Source: Alteromonas naphthalenivorans | Lineage (GTDB): Bacteria; Pseudomonadota; Gammaproteobacteria; Enterobacterales; Alteromonadaceae | NCBI RefSeq assembly: GCF_000213655.1 | Contig: NC_015554.1 | Span: forward strand, 3,534,001 to 3,598,000 | Direction of reading: 5' to 3' | Length of the DNA stretch: 64,000 bases | Shown here: positions 1 to 6,518 of the stretch, piece by piece | Layout of the letters: every line of letters starts with the position of its first letter | Position numbering within the stretch: position 1 is the first letter of the stretch | Made by a program: the position numbers and the translations under genes | The notes under the pieces: generated by a model | Told to the model about the DNA's origin: nothing | Seen by the model: only the letters and a program-made list of their open reading frames with translations | The model's database searches: none

Positions 1-2
1 AT

Positions 3-686
3 AAGTTTTCAGATCGACTTCATATCAAAATTGAGGCTTTGCCAGCGTTTCGAACCAAAGCCTTCCACTCGTTGGTGAGTATGAGTGTTATTGCCTCAGT
101 CGAGTATTTGTTAAGTTACATTGAAGAAGTTGAAGGCATTCGCGCCAACATAATGCCGTCAGTTCATGATGAAATAACCGATAAAAAGCCTGAAGAACAG
201 TTAAATCTCAAGTTGAGACATTGGCTTGGCAAAGATCCAGAAAGCGCCATCATCAAAACAATTGCATACTTGCGGTTACGAAGAAACCATATTGCTCATG
301 TTCGAGAAGAAATGAGTGATGGTTATCGCTCACTGATAAAGAATGACTCTAATCACCTCAACACATACTGGGCAAAGCAATCAACAAAATTGAATGGCTT
401 TGACTTCTCCAAAAAAACTTATGATGAATTTGAAGTAAATGATGTATTTGCATTGATAAACCTTTCAAGAGTTTGTATGCGAGAGATTGATTCTTTGGTG
501 TTGTCTACTATTTCAGAAGAGTCTATTGCAAGCTATGAACTACCTAGGTTTCTTGCAAATAAAAAGCTAAATGGTTTAACTGTCGAAGTTAAATCTCGAA
601 AGTTTGCCGCGTTTCTACAGCATCAATACGGTAAAAAGATGTCCTGTGCGGATGCTTTGCTCAGAGATCACATGGAAAATGCCTAA
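3..686 (+). CDS. Cassette 1: HEPN-like hypothetical protein, 5' end outside window
   Basis: The frame is open from the first bases of the window, so the gene is truncated on the left; a TTG at 39 would give 215 residues, but nothing marks it as the true start. The product is hydrophilic and appears helical. It contains an R-x4-H motif (RNHIAH, about residues 82-87 from the TTG) of the kind found in HEPN ribonuclease or abortive-infection proteins. That is a motif resemblance, not a family assignment. The stop codon lies inside the R'' half-site of attC1, which marks this as an integron cassette gene. Cellular role unknown. Confidence 0.7.
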   Translation, partial: KFSDRLHIKIEALPAFRTKAFHSLVSMSVIASVEYLLSYIEEVEGIRANIMPSVHDEITDKKPEEQLNLKLRHWLGKDPESAIIKTIAYLRLRRNHIAHVREEMSDGYRSLIKNDSNHLNTYWAKQSTKLNGFDFSKKTYDEFEVNDVFALINLSRVCMREIDSLVLSTISEESIASYELPRFLANKKLNGLTVEVKSRKFAAFLQHQYGKKMSCADALLRDHMENA

Positions 687-755
687 CAAGTCAATCAACT
701 TCGCGCCTACGGCGCCGGACGCAGCGAAGCTGCGCCGGTTATTGAGGCGTTAGAA
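681..755 (+). repeat. attC1 recombination site
   Basis: R'' GCCTAAC (681-687) and core GTTAGAA (749-755), 75 bp. It is the shortest attC here, with a simple inner stem around GCGCCGGACGCAGC / GCTGCGCCGG, and lacks the long central block of the others. The core ends in A rather than the consensus pyrimidine. Confidence 0.85.
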
Positions 756-1168
756 GGCGTCAGCCTAAACTGCGTTTGGCTTTATAAAAATTCCAGTTCA
801 ACCGCCCTCACCTGCTGTATCAAAATCGCCCTGGCTTTTGGTGGTTTTAACTTCGCCGCATTAACTTCAAAGGTCGCGCAATAGGCGCTTTATCGCCAAG
901 TTCTTAATTCAATTTAGCAAGCGCCATTGCACTTGGTAGCTCAAATGGCGGCTTGCTCTAGTCAAATCACCAACATTACTCCATTGGCATTTTACTTGTT
1001 TGCTTTAACAATCAATCGTATGCTGGCTTTATTAGTTTTTAGAACTTCCAAAGGTAAAGGCTCTGCTTCTAACAAAGCGCTTAAGCCACTCCCTTCGGTC
1101 GCTGGGACGCCTATACGCGGGGCGGCTTCGCCATTATGCCCCACGCATCTGCGCCCCTTAGCTTAAAG
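750..1168 (+). other. Cassette 2: ORF-less cassette, copy 1
   Basis: The body before attC2 is 317 bp and holds no convincing gene. The only long frame (927-1166) runs into the attC and is not conserved as a protein in the second copy. The body is repeated, with many substitutions and the same 317-bp length, at 2054-2370. A stem-loop GCAAGCGCCATT / AATGGC-G-GCTTGC (917-956) is partly kept in both copies. This suggests a structural RNA, a regulatory cassette or simply a duplicated spacer. No promoter or function can be shown from sequence alone. Confidence 0.7.
917..956 (+). other. Stem-loop in ORF-less cassette, copy 1
   Basis: GCAAGC GCCATT (917-928) pairs with AATGGC G GCTTGC (944-956), with one bulged G and a 15-nt loop. 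The outer GCAAGC/GCTTGC arms are retained in the second copy at 2220-2259, where the inner stem is weaker. Confidence 0.5.
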
Positions 1169-1174
1169 TTAGGC
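1067..1174 (+). repeat. attC2 recombination site
   Basis: R'' TTCTAAC (1067-1073), core GTTAGGC (1168-1174), 108 bp. The outer arms AACAAAGCGC / TTAGCTTAAAGTT and the central GGGGCGGCTTCGCC block are present. Confidence 0.95.
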
Positions 1175-1556
1175 GTCATTTACTTACAGCATTAAAATGT
1201 GGGTTCAGTCGTGACATTCCGGCATATAGGTTGTTTCGCTAGGTTGTCTTTACGGCTTGCTTTTTCGGTAGTTTCAGTAGCTTTACACCGCAACGCCAAC
1301 ACTCAACATCACCAGTTTTCTAAACTCGCTCTTTTATCCAGCAATACCGTTAACATCTAGCTTTTCGCACAGGGTTGTTTTATCTTAATTTCAATAATTT
1401 AAATACGCGGTCTAATCGGCTAGTGGTGGCAGCAAAGCTGCGTACTTTCAGTTGTACGCCTAACAAAACGCTGTTGGCACTCCCTTCGGTCGCTGGGACG
1501 CAAACACGGGGCCGCTTCGCGATTATAGCCCCGTGCCTGCGCCCCAAAGCTTAAAG
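1169..1556 (+). other. Cassette 3: ORF-less cassette
   Basis: The 289-bp body between attC2 and attC3 has no open frame of 60 codons or more on either strand and no credible start with a ribosome-binding site. Two adjacent small hairpins precede attC3: GCAGC-AAA-GCTGC (1429-1441) and CGTAC...GTACG (1441-1458). The second overlaps the first base of the R'' site. It is not similar to cassettes 2 and 5. Confidence 0.6.
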
Positions 1557-1562
1557 TTATAC
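1458..1562 (+). repeat. attC3 recombination site
   Basis: R'' GCCTAAC (1458-1464), core GTTATAC (1556-1562), 105 bp. The central stem is GGGGCCGCTTCGCG...TAGCCCCG, a variant of the common block. Confidence 0.95.
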
Positions 1563-1580
1563 ATTCTCAAGGAATAGGTT

Positions 1581-1940
1581 ATTTTAATTAAAGCGATAAA
1601 GAGCCAACTTAACCTGAAACCGTACTTTTATGAAAAGTCGGCGAAAGTTGGTACTACCGGGTGTATTTTGGGAGGAGTCATAGCTTATTTATTGTTTATG
1701 AAAGCTCTACCAATGTTCGGTGTAGACCTTGATATTCCATTAAAGGAATATAGCGATCAAATAGTGTACTCGGTTTTTGCTTTTGGCATTCTGTTACTAT
1801 TTTGCTGTATATATTTACTTTGTTCACTTTGCGCAGCAGTTTACTTTTATCCCATGGTTAAGAACGGCAACCTAGGGGCAGATGATTATTTTAATATTGT
1901 TTTCAAAAGTCAGTACCCGACTCATTGGCAGCGAATGTAG
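1581..1940 (+). CDS. Cassette 4: small two-TM membrane protein, non-ATG start
   Basis: No ATG opens this frame. The frame is open back to 1578. A GGA-containing purine stretch (1570-1574) lies at normal distance from an ATT at 1581, giving about 119 residues. A TTG at 1668 would give 90 residues but would cut into the first membrane helix (residues about 25-48). A second hydrophobic segment follows at about residues 62-90. The C-terminal tail is polar. Function unknown. The start choice is uncertain; the original ATG may have been lost by mutation. It is the only gene between attC3 and attC4. Confidence 0.5.
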   Translation: MLIKAIKSQLNLKPYFYEKSAKVGTTGCILGGVIAYLLFMKALPMFGVDLDIPLKEYSDQIVYSVFAFGILLLFCCIYLLCSLCAAVYFYPMVKNGNLGADDYFNIVFKSQYPTHWQRM

Positions 1941-1950
1941 GCAACCGAAT

Positions 1951-2059
1951 GTATAACAAAAAAATCAAGTTCGCCCGCTGCGCGGGCTGGGACGCATACA
2001 CGCAGGGCGGCTTCGCCATTATGCCCCACGCGTCTGCGCCCCTTATTTAAAAGTTAGAA
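1951..2059 (+). repeat. attC4 recombination site
   Basis: R'' GTATAAC (1951-1957), core GTTAGAA (2053-2059), 109 bp. It belongs to the subtype with the arm AACAAAAAAATCAAGTTCGC and a CCCGCTGCGCGGG stem, shared with attC9 and attC13. Confidence 0.95.
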
Positions 2060-2472
2060 GGCGTCAGCCTAAACTACATTTGGCTTTATAAAAATATCAG
2101 TTCAACCACCCTATTCTGTTGTTTCCAACATCGCCCAAGCTTTGGTAGTTTTAATGTCACCGCGCTTACTTCAAAGGTTGCGCAATAGGCGCTTTACCAA
2201 CAAGTTCTTATTTTACCCGGCAAGCGCCATTGCACTCGGCAACTCATAGGGCGGCTTGCTTCAGTCAAGTCAATACCATCACTGCGCTGTTGTTTTACTT
2301 GTTTGTGTTAATAATCAATCGTATGCTGACTTTATTAGTTTTTTAACTAGGCCAAAGGAACAGGCTCTGCTTCTAACAAAGCGCTCAAGTCACTCCCTTC
2401 GGTCGTTCGGACGCATTTACGCGGGGCGGCTTCGCCATTATGCCCCACGCAACTGCGCCGCTTAGCTTAAAG
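2054..2472 (+). other. Cassette 5: ORF-less cassette, copy 2
   Basis: Second, diverged copy of cassette 2. The 317-bp body (2054-2370) aligns end to end with 750-1066, sharing TTAGAAGGCGTCAGCCTAAA at its start and AATCAATCGTATGCTG near its end. Differences fall at all codon positions, and the frame open in copy 1 ends in a stop in copy 2 before the attC. This argues against a protein. The copies are separated by two unrelated cassettes, so this is not a simple tandem duplication. Confidence 0.7.
2220..2259 (+). other. Stem-loop in ORF-less cassette, copy 2
   Basis: GCAAGC GCC (2220-2228) pairs with GGC G GCTTGC (2250-2259). The outer stem is the same as in copy 1 (917-956), while the inner ATT/AAT pairing is lost. 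Confidence 0.45.
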
Positions 2473-2478
2473 TTAGGT
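2371..2478 (+). repeat. attC5 recombination site
   Basis: R'' TTCTAAC (2371-2377), core GTTAGGT (2472-2478), 108 bp. It is closely similar to attC2, as expected for the duplicated ORF-less cassette. Confidence 0.95.
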
Positions 2479-2486
2479 TTTCATTT

Positions 2487-2771
2487 ATGCCTATTAAGAT
2501 ATCTGATCATTTAAACAAAGATGACAATGGAAAAAGCACACATATAGCGTGGCTTTTACCAGATAACTGGCGACTACCAGATCAGATGAAAGCACTTGAG
2601 AGTTGGTTGCGAGAAAATCAAAATTTATCCCCAGGTGAATATTCAGCAGATATTGGCTTCTCACCAAGGGAAGACGCCTTGGGTGGTGGAGGTAAAGTAT
2701 CGATTGAATCCATGGAAATCATGCTTCGTTTGGGGTTGGAACTCTATTTGTCAGAGTACCCAGAGGACTAG
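2487..2771 (+). CDS. Cassette 6: unrecognised small protein, family shared with cassette 11
   Basis: 94 residues, ATG start nine bases after the AGG of the attC5 core GTTAGGT, which may serve as its ribosome-binding site. The protein is soluble. It shares a clear pattern with the gene at 5170-5436: MPI at the start, then WxLPxQxxALExWL, a YxADxGF segment, a GGG stretch, and an RLGxxLYLSEY ending. I do not recognise the family. Two diverged members in one array suggest repeated capture or an old duplication. The cytoplasmic role is unknown. It is not a truncated version of the other copy, since both ends align. Confidence 0.85.
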   Translation: MPIKISDHLNKDDNGKSTHIAWLLPDNWRLPDQMKALESWLRENQNLSPGEYSADIGFSPREDALGGGGKVSIESMEIMLRLGLELYLSEYPED

Positions 2772-2786
2772 GATGTTTAACCACAA

Positions 2787-2894
2787 ACCTAACAACTCAA
2801 TAAACTCACTCACTACGTTCGCTGGGACGCATACACGCGGGGCGGCTTCGCCATTATGCCCCACATGTCTGCGCCCGTTATTGAAAAGTTATGT
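2787..2894 (+). repeat. attC6 recombination site
   Basis: R'' ACCTAAC (2787-2793), core GTTATGT (2888-2894), 108 bp. Subtype with arms AACAACTCAATAAAC / TTATTGAAAAGTT, shared with attC8 and attC12. Confidence 0.95.
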
Positions 2895-2928
2895 CCCGCT
2901 CTAAAATGACTTCAAATGGAAATTCAAC

Positions 2929-3345
2929 ATGGAAATAAAGACCTTTGCAAAAGGCTCCTGTAATTGTGGTGGAGTAACGTTCTTAGTCACTGTTCCAATA
3001 GATAGCGTTTTTATTTGTCATTGCTCAATTTGCAGAAAATCAACGGGTAGTGGCGGTATTGCTGTTACTGTTGTTCCTACAAATTCGCTTGTCATAGAAA
3101 CAGGACAAGACTTAATTCAAGCTTGGGAAAAACCGAACCATGATTGGCTTACAAACTTCTGTAAAAAGTGTGGTTCACCCGTTCCAGGAAAGAACGATGA
3201 AGAGAACTCTTATATTCCTGTAAGCCTTTTGGATTCTGGTTACGAAAACTTGGAGGTAAAACATCATCTCTTCGTGGACTCAAAAGCAAGTTGGGAAGAA
3301 ATTGGTAAAACAGGTACACAACACAAAGGGGCTTTCGGTGTGTAA
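2929..3345 (+). CDS. Cassette 7: GFA-family zinc protein
   Basis: 138 residues with the zinc ligand pattern of the GFA (glutathione-dependent formaldehyde-activating enzyme-like / CENP-V) fold: CxCGG at residues 11-15, CxCxxCRK at 30-37 and CxxCGSP at 78-84. Length is normal for the family. Most members have no proven substrate, so an S-hydroxymethylglutathione role is only a family-level guess. The ATG at 2929 follows 35 bases of cassette leader. It is the sole gene between attC6 and attC7. A second, more diverged GFA-like gene is at 5990-6412. Confidence 0.9.
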   Translation: MEIKTFAKGSCNCGGVTFLVTVPIDSVFICHCSICRKSTGSGGIAVTVVPTNSLVIETGQDLIQAWEKPNHDWLTNFCKKCGSPVPGKNDEENSYIPVSLLDSGYENLEVKHHLFVDSKASWEEIGKTGTQHKGAFGV

Positions 3346-3357
3346 TATGAGTTCAAG

Positions 3358-3462
3358 ACATAACAAAGCGCTAAACTCGCTCCCTTCGGTCGCTGGGACA
3401 GTAACGCAGCGGCGCTTCGCGATTATGCCGCTACGTCACTGCCCGTTAGCTTAGTGTTATGT
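3358..3462 (+). repeat. attC7 recombination site
   Basis: R'' ACATAAC (3358-3364), core GTTATGT (3456-3462), 105 bp. The outer arms are AACAAAGCGCTAAAC / GTTAGCTTAGTGTT and the central stem is the variant GCGGCGCTTCGCG. Confidence 0.95.
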
Positions 3463-3480
3463 GCTTAAAGGTGTAAGCAG

Positions 3481-3927
3481 ATGAAAAAGGTTTTAAATGG
3501 ATTTCTACTAGGATTGGGATTTTCGATTGCTTTTGCATTGTTCATGACCATTTGGGCTATAACAGCTCAACCTAGAATCGAAGCCATGTTCGAAGAATCG
3601 TATAGCAAAGTAAAATCTGATTTCGATTCTTCTTTTATTGATAGCATGGGTTTAAAAATCGATAAAACTGTGATTCAAGACCAATCAGTTTTAATAAACT
3701 ACAAAGTTAATAATATTGGTTCAGGTCTGGCGTCGCTATACTCCGTGAGATTCACCTTGAAAGCTTCAAATGGTCAATTTATGGGTAACTGCGACCATCA
3801 AATACCTGAGGCTTTTACTAATAATAACTTTATTTTTCTTTCAGTTCGCTGTTCGGATCTGCAGCTTCCAGCTAACGAGTTTGACGTTGCCATTGCTTCG
3901 GTTATTAAAAACCGACAACAATTTTAA
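3481..3927 (+). CDS. Cassette 8: membrane-anchored hypothetical protein
   Basis: 148 residues. One N-terminal hydrophobic helix (about residues 5-29) serves as a signal anchor, followed by a likely periplasmic domain. That domain ends in a beta-rich part containing NYKVNNIGSG, which recalls FxLyC/DUF-type extracellular beta-sandwich domains but is not diagnostic. There are two cysteines, at about residues 102 and 123. The ATG lies 18 bases after the attC7 core. I do not recognise the family; the role is probably at the cell envelope. Confidence 0.85.
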   Translation: MKKVLNGFLLGLGFSIAFALFMTIWAITAQPRIEAMFEESYSKVKSDFDSSFIDSMGLKIDKTVIQDQSVLINYKVNNIGSGLASLYSVRFTLKASNGQFMGNCDHQIPEAFTNNNFIFLSVRCSDLQLPANEFDVAIASVIKNRQQF

Positions 3928-3966
3928 TTTACAGTAAGTTTAAATCGAAGGTTGAGTTTTGAACGC

Positions 3967-4074
3967 ACATAACAACTCAATAAACTCACTCACTTTGTTC
4001 GCTGGGACCCATACACGTAGGGCGGCTTCGCCATTATGCCCCACGTGTCTGTGCCCGTTATTGAAAAGTTATAT
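3967..4074 (+). repeat. attC8 recombination site
   Basis: R'' ACATAAC (3967-3973), core GTTATAT (4068-4074), 108 bp. Same arm subtype as attC6 and attC12. Confidence 0.95.
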
Positions 4075-4076
4075 GC

Positions 4077-4577
4077 CTATCGCAGCTCAAAAGCTTTTCT
4101 TAAAAAAGAAAGTAATCCCGACTGATTAATTGAAGAATAGACCGCCATTACCACGCCCACAGTTACTGGAATTGATGTAAAAATTATCGTACCTGCAATG
4201 TCATGATTTGCTGATATCATTGAAAGCGAGATAAAAAGCACCACGTATACCAAAACCATAGGAAGAACAACCCCGCCCTGAAGCCCGTGCAGGATACATT
4301 CAAAATCCTCTAGGTTTTTCGCTTTCCAAAATAGACTAAACAGCAAACCGACACCTGCAAGCAGTAACCAAAAGACAATGTATATAAACAAATGATCACC
4401 ACAGTCATCAACAATGCTTGATTTCCATTTATCCAGTGCTCCTGCGAGGGAGGCAGTCCAAACCAAATAAGTAAGCTTCGTCACTACAAATATTGTTCTC
4501 TTATTTTTTTCTCTGAACTGCTTCAACCAATTACCTATCAAAATATTCGTTCCCTTTTTGAAAAAGGCGGTTAGCAT
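4077..4577 (-). CDS. Cassette 9: inverted cassette gene, multi-TM membrane protein
   Basis: 166 residues on the strand opposite to the cassette direction. About four hydrophobic segments (residues about 33-47, 66-87, 103-121, 128-147) make it an inner-membrane protein of unknown function. The ATG (4575-4577) lies at the edge of attC9 R'', so any ribosome-binding site would fall inside the attC; no clear one is seen. A downstream TTG after AAAAAGGGAA is an alternative start. The stop is three bases from attC8. In this orientation the gene cannot be read from an upstream integron promoter and would need its own, which would lie within attC9. Confidence 0.7.
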   Translation of the reverse strand: MLTAFFKKGTNILIGNWLKQFREKNKRTIFVVTKLTYLVWTASLAGALDKWKSSIVDDCGDHLFIYIVFWLLLAGVGLLFSLFWKAKNLEDFECILHGLQGGVVLPMVLVYVVLFISLSMISANHDIAGTIIFTSIPVTVGVVMAVYSSINQSGLLSFLRKAFELR

Positions 4578-4690
4578 ATAACAAATAAATTAAGTTCGCC
4601 CGCTACGCGGGCTGGGACGCAAACATGTGGGCTGCTCACTTCGTTCGGAATTTAGCCCACACGTCTGCGCCCCTTATTTAAAAGTTAGCT
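4576..4690 (+). repeat. attC9 recombination site
   Basis: R'' ATATAAC (4576-4582), core GTTAGCT (4684-4690), 115 bp. The central stem GTGGGCTGCTCACTTCGTTC...TTTAGCCCACACG differs from the common block. Confidence 0.93.
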
Positions 4691-4706
4691 GCCTTTGGAA
4701 ATATTC

Positions 4707-5051
4707 ATGGATGTAATAGATATAAAAACATTTGTTCCGAGTAAGGATTACGAGGTTTCGAAATCTTTCTACTCGGAAATTGGATTCAAATCAGAATACG
4801 TAACCGATGACCTCACGCTTTTTGAAAACGGAGATTGCCTTTTCTTTTTACAGCGCTTCTACAATGAAGAACTTGCCAAAAACTTTATGTTGCAAATATG
4901 CGTTTCAGACATCTACGATGCGCATGAGATATGTTCTAATTCGGAAAGTAAATCCAAGATCACGCCAATACAACAAGAGTCTTGGGGTAAAGTGTTTTAT
5001 TTATGGGGACCAGCAGGTGAGCTGTTGCATATTACGCAGTTGGGCAGCTAA
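4707..5051 (+). CDS. Cassette 10: VOC (glyoxalase/bleomycin-resistance) family protein
   Basis: 114 residues from the ATG at 4707, which has GGAA (4697-4700) at good spacing; an upstream in-frame TTG at 4695 is less likely. The fold pattern is that of a single VOC unit: FVPSKDYEVSKSFYSEIGF at the start, a DLTLFENGDCLFFLQRF strand pair, a second half ending WGKVFYLWGPAGELLHIT. Such proteins act as dimers on small molecules with a metal at the fold centre; the substrate cannot be read. The stop codon overlaps attC10 R''. Confidence 0.88.
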   Translation: MDVIDIKTFVPSKDYEVSKSFYSEIGFKSEYVTDDLTLFENGDCLFFLQRFYNEELAKNFMLQICVSDIYDAHEICSNSESKSKITPIQQESWGKVFYLWGPAGELLHITQLGS

Positions 5052-5153
5052 CAAAACGCTCAAGCCACTCCCTTCGGTCGCTGGGACGCCAATACGCGGG
5101 GCGGCTGCGCCATTATGCCCCACGTATCTGCGCCACTTAGCTTAAAGTTAGGT
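5046..5153 (+). repeat. attC10 recombination site
   Basis: R'' AGCTAAC (5046-5052), core GTTAGGT (5147-5153), 108 bp. Arms as in attC2 and attC5. The central loop reads GGCTGCGCC rather than GGCTTCGCC. Confidence 0.95.
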
Positions 5154-5169
5154 ATACAAGGAAGGTTCA

Positions 5170-5436
5170 GTGCCAATTTATGTCAAAGTAGATGGTTCAG
5201 GTGAAAAATTAGCTCACCTTGCAGAAGGTGATTGGGAATTACCATCTCAGATAGAAGCACTAGAATTCTGGCTTCTCACAAATCCTCTCAATCTCGCACC
5301 AGCAAAGTACATAGCAGATCTTGGTTTTACTGTAAGAAAGAATGCATGTGGTGGCGGGGCAATATTGTCACCAGAAGCAATGTCTATAATGGGGCGTCTA
5401 GGTATCAAGCTGTACTTATCAGAGTACGGTGAGTAA
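5170..5436 (+). CDS. Cassette 11: unrecognised small protein, paralogue of cassette 6
   Basis: 88 residues, GTG start with AAGGAAGG just upstream (5158-5165). It aligns with the product of 2487-2771 over nearly all its length (WxLPxQxxALExWL, YxADxGF, GGG, RLGxxLYLSEY), with roughly 45-50 percent of residues the same over the last 70 positions by eye. Soluble, no signal peptide, family not recognised. A minus-strand frame (5247-5462) over the same bases has no supporting start and is an overlap artefact. Confidence 0.85.
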   Translation: MPIYVKVDGSGEKLAHLAEGDWELPSQIEALEFWLLTNPLNLAPAKYIADLGFTVRKNACGGGAILSPEAMSIMGRLGIKLYLSEYGE

Positions 5437-5441
5437 TGTAT

Positions 5442-5558
5442 ACCTAACAAACGCATTAACACTCGCTGCGCTCGCTAGGGACAAAAATACGTAGGCTCCC
5501 TGCGCTTCGCTTGGTATTGTAGCCTACGTATTTTTGCCCGTTATGCGGGCCGTTATGT
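5442..5558 (+). repeat. attC11 recombination site, divergent
   Basis: R'' ACCTAAC (5442-5448), core GTTATGT (5552-5558), 117 bp. The inner stem is a perfect 16-bp inverted repeat, CAAAAATACGTAGGCT (5482-5497) with its complement at 5521-5536. A second core-like GTTATGC lies 12 bases inside (5540-5546). The common GGGGCGGCTTCGCC block is absent. Confidence 0.85.
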
Positions 5559-5575
5559 AGCAAAGGGAATTCAAA

Positions 5576-5854
5576 ATGAAGCATTCTGAAGAACAGCTTT
5601 TTAAAGCCGTAGATGAAATTTTGTTTTACCTATGGGACCCTCTCGATTGCAAGGAAATACCAGCTGCGAGAGACGAATACCGTTCATATGTACCCAAGGT
5701 TCTTGATTATCTCACCTCTGATAACAACGAAGAAAAAATAGCAAAGTACCTCGCTGGTTTAGAGATAAATTCAATGGGAAGAAGTGTCGCTTCACAAAAT
5801 TCAATTGAAATCGCAAGAATACTTATCGAAGCAAAGGATTGGTGTTTTGGGTAA
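5576..5854 (+). CDS. Cassette 12: small acidic hypothetical protein
   Basis: 92 residues, ATG preceded by AAAGGGAA (5561-5568). The sequence begins with a helical segment containing VDEILFYLWDPLDC, then ARDEYRSYVPKVLDYL and a helical C terminus ending AKDWCFG. The WDP...EY...V..L layout recalls DUF1871-like small proteins, but I cannot confirm that. It is soluble with no signal peptide. It is the sole gene between attC11 and attC12 and is unrelated to the neighbouring cassettes. Confidence 0.85.
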   Translation: MKHSEEQLFKAVDEILFYLWDPLDCKEIPAARDEYRSYVPKVLDYLTSDNNEEKIAKYLAGLEINSMGRSVASQNSIEIARILIEAKDWCFG

Positions 5855-5857
5855 GCT

Positions 5858-5965
5858 ACATAACAACTCAATAAACTCACTCACTTCGTTCGTTGGGACG
5901 CATACACGCAGGGCCGCTTCGCCATTATGCCCTACGTGCCTGCGCCCGTTATTGAAAAGTTATGT
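5858..5965 (+). repeat. attC12 recombination site
   Basis: R'' ACATAAC (5858-5864), core GTTATGT (5959-5965), 108 bp. Same arm subtype as attC6 and attC8. Confidence 0.95.
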
Positions 5966-5989
5966 GCAGGTTTAATTTATGAGGGTTAA

Positions 5990-6412
5990 ATGGATTATTT
6001 CTCTTCATGCTCATGCGAAGCCGTTCGCGTAAAACTATCACTTCCTAGGTCAATCGAAAGCTATCAACCTAGAGAATGTGACTGCGACTTTTGTAAGCAT
6101 CATAGTCTTGCGTACATATCAGATCCGCTTGGAAAGTTAAGCGTTAACTCAAGTGCCTCAGTCAATTTTTTAAAGCAAGGTTCAGAACAAGCCTCCTTTA
6201 TTCAATGTTCTAGATGCAACCAAGTCGTGGCGGTTTTTTACGATGCAGAAAAAGTTAAAAAAGGTGCTGTATCCGCTACTCTATTTGCCAATCGTCATTC
6301 TTTCAATGAATATCAAACCACTTCACCTAAATTGTTGAGTTCGGCAGATAGACGTGAGCGTTGGGGTAATTTATGGTTAACTGTGGTTTTAGAAATAAGC
6401 GAAAACACATAA
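5990..6412 (+). CDS. Cassette 13: divergent GFA-like zinc protein
   Basis: 140 residues, ATG with GAGGG six bases upstream. Cysteine pairs at residues 7/9 (CSC), 30/32/35 (CDCDFC) and 73/76 (CSRC) follow the spacing of the GFA zinc fold, but the usual CxCG and CRK/CGS residues are replaced. Catalytic behaviour may therefore differ from the family, or the protein may be structural. It is distinct from the GFA gene at 2929-3345, so the array has captured the fold twice. The stop codon lies in attC13 R''. Confidence 0.8.
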   Translation: MDYFSSCSCEAVRVKLSLPRSIESYQPRECDCDFCKHHSLAYISDPLGKLSVNSSASVNFLKQGSEQASFIQCSRCNQVVAVFYDAEKVKKGAVSATLFANRHSFNEYQTTSPKLLSSADRRERWGNLWLTVVLEISENT

Positions 6413-6515
6413 CAAAAAAATCAAGTTCGCCCGCTGCGCGGGCTGGGACGCAAACATGCGGGGCGGCTTCGCCATTATGCCCCACACGTCTGCGCCCCTT
6501 ATTTAAAAGTTAGGT
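6407..6515 (+). repeat. attC13 recombination site
   Basis: R'' ACATAAC (6407-6413), core GTTAGGT (6509-6515), 109 bp. Same subtype as attC4. Confidence 0.95.
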
Positions 6516-6518
6516 GCT

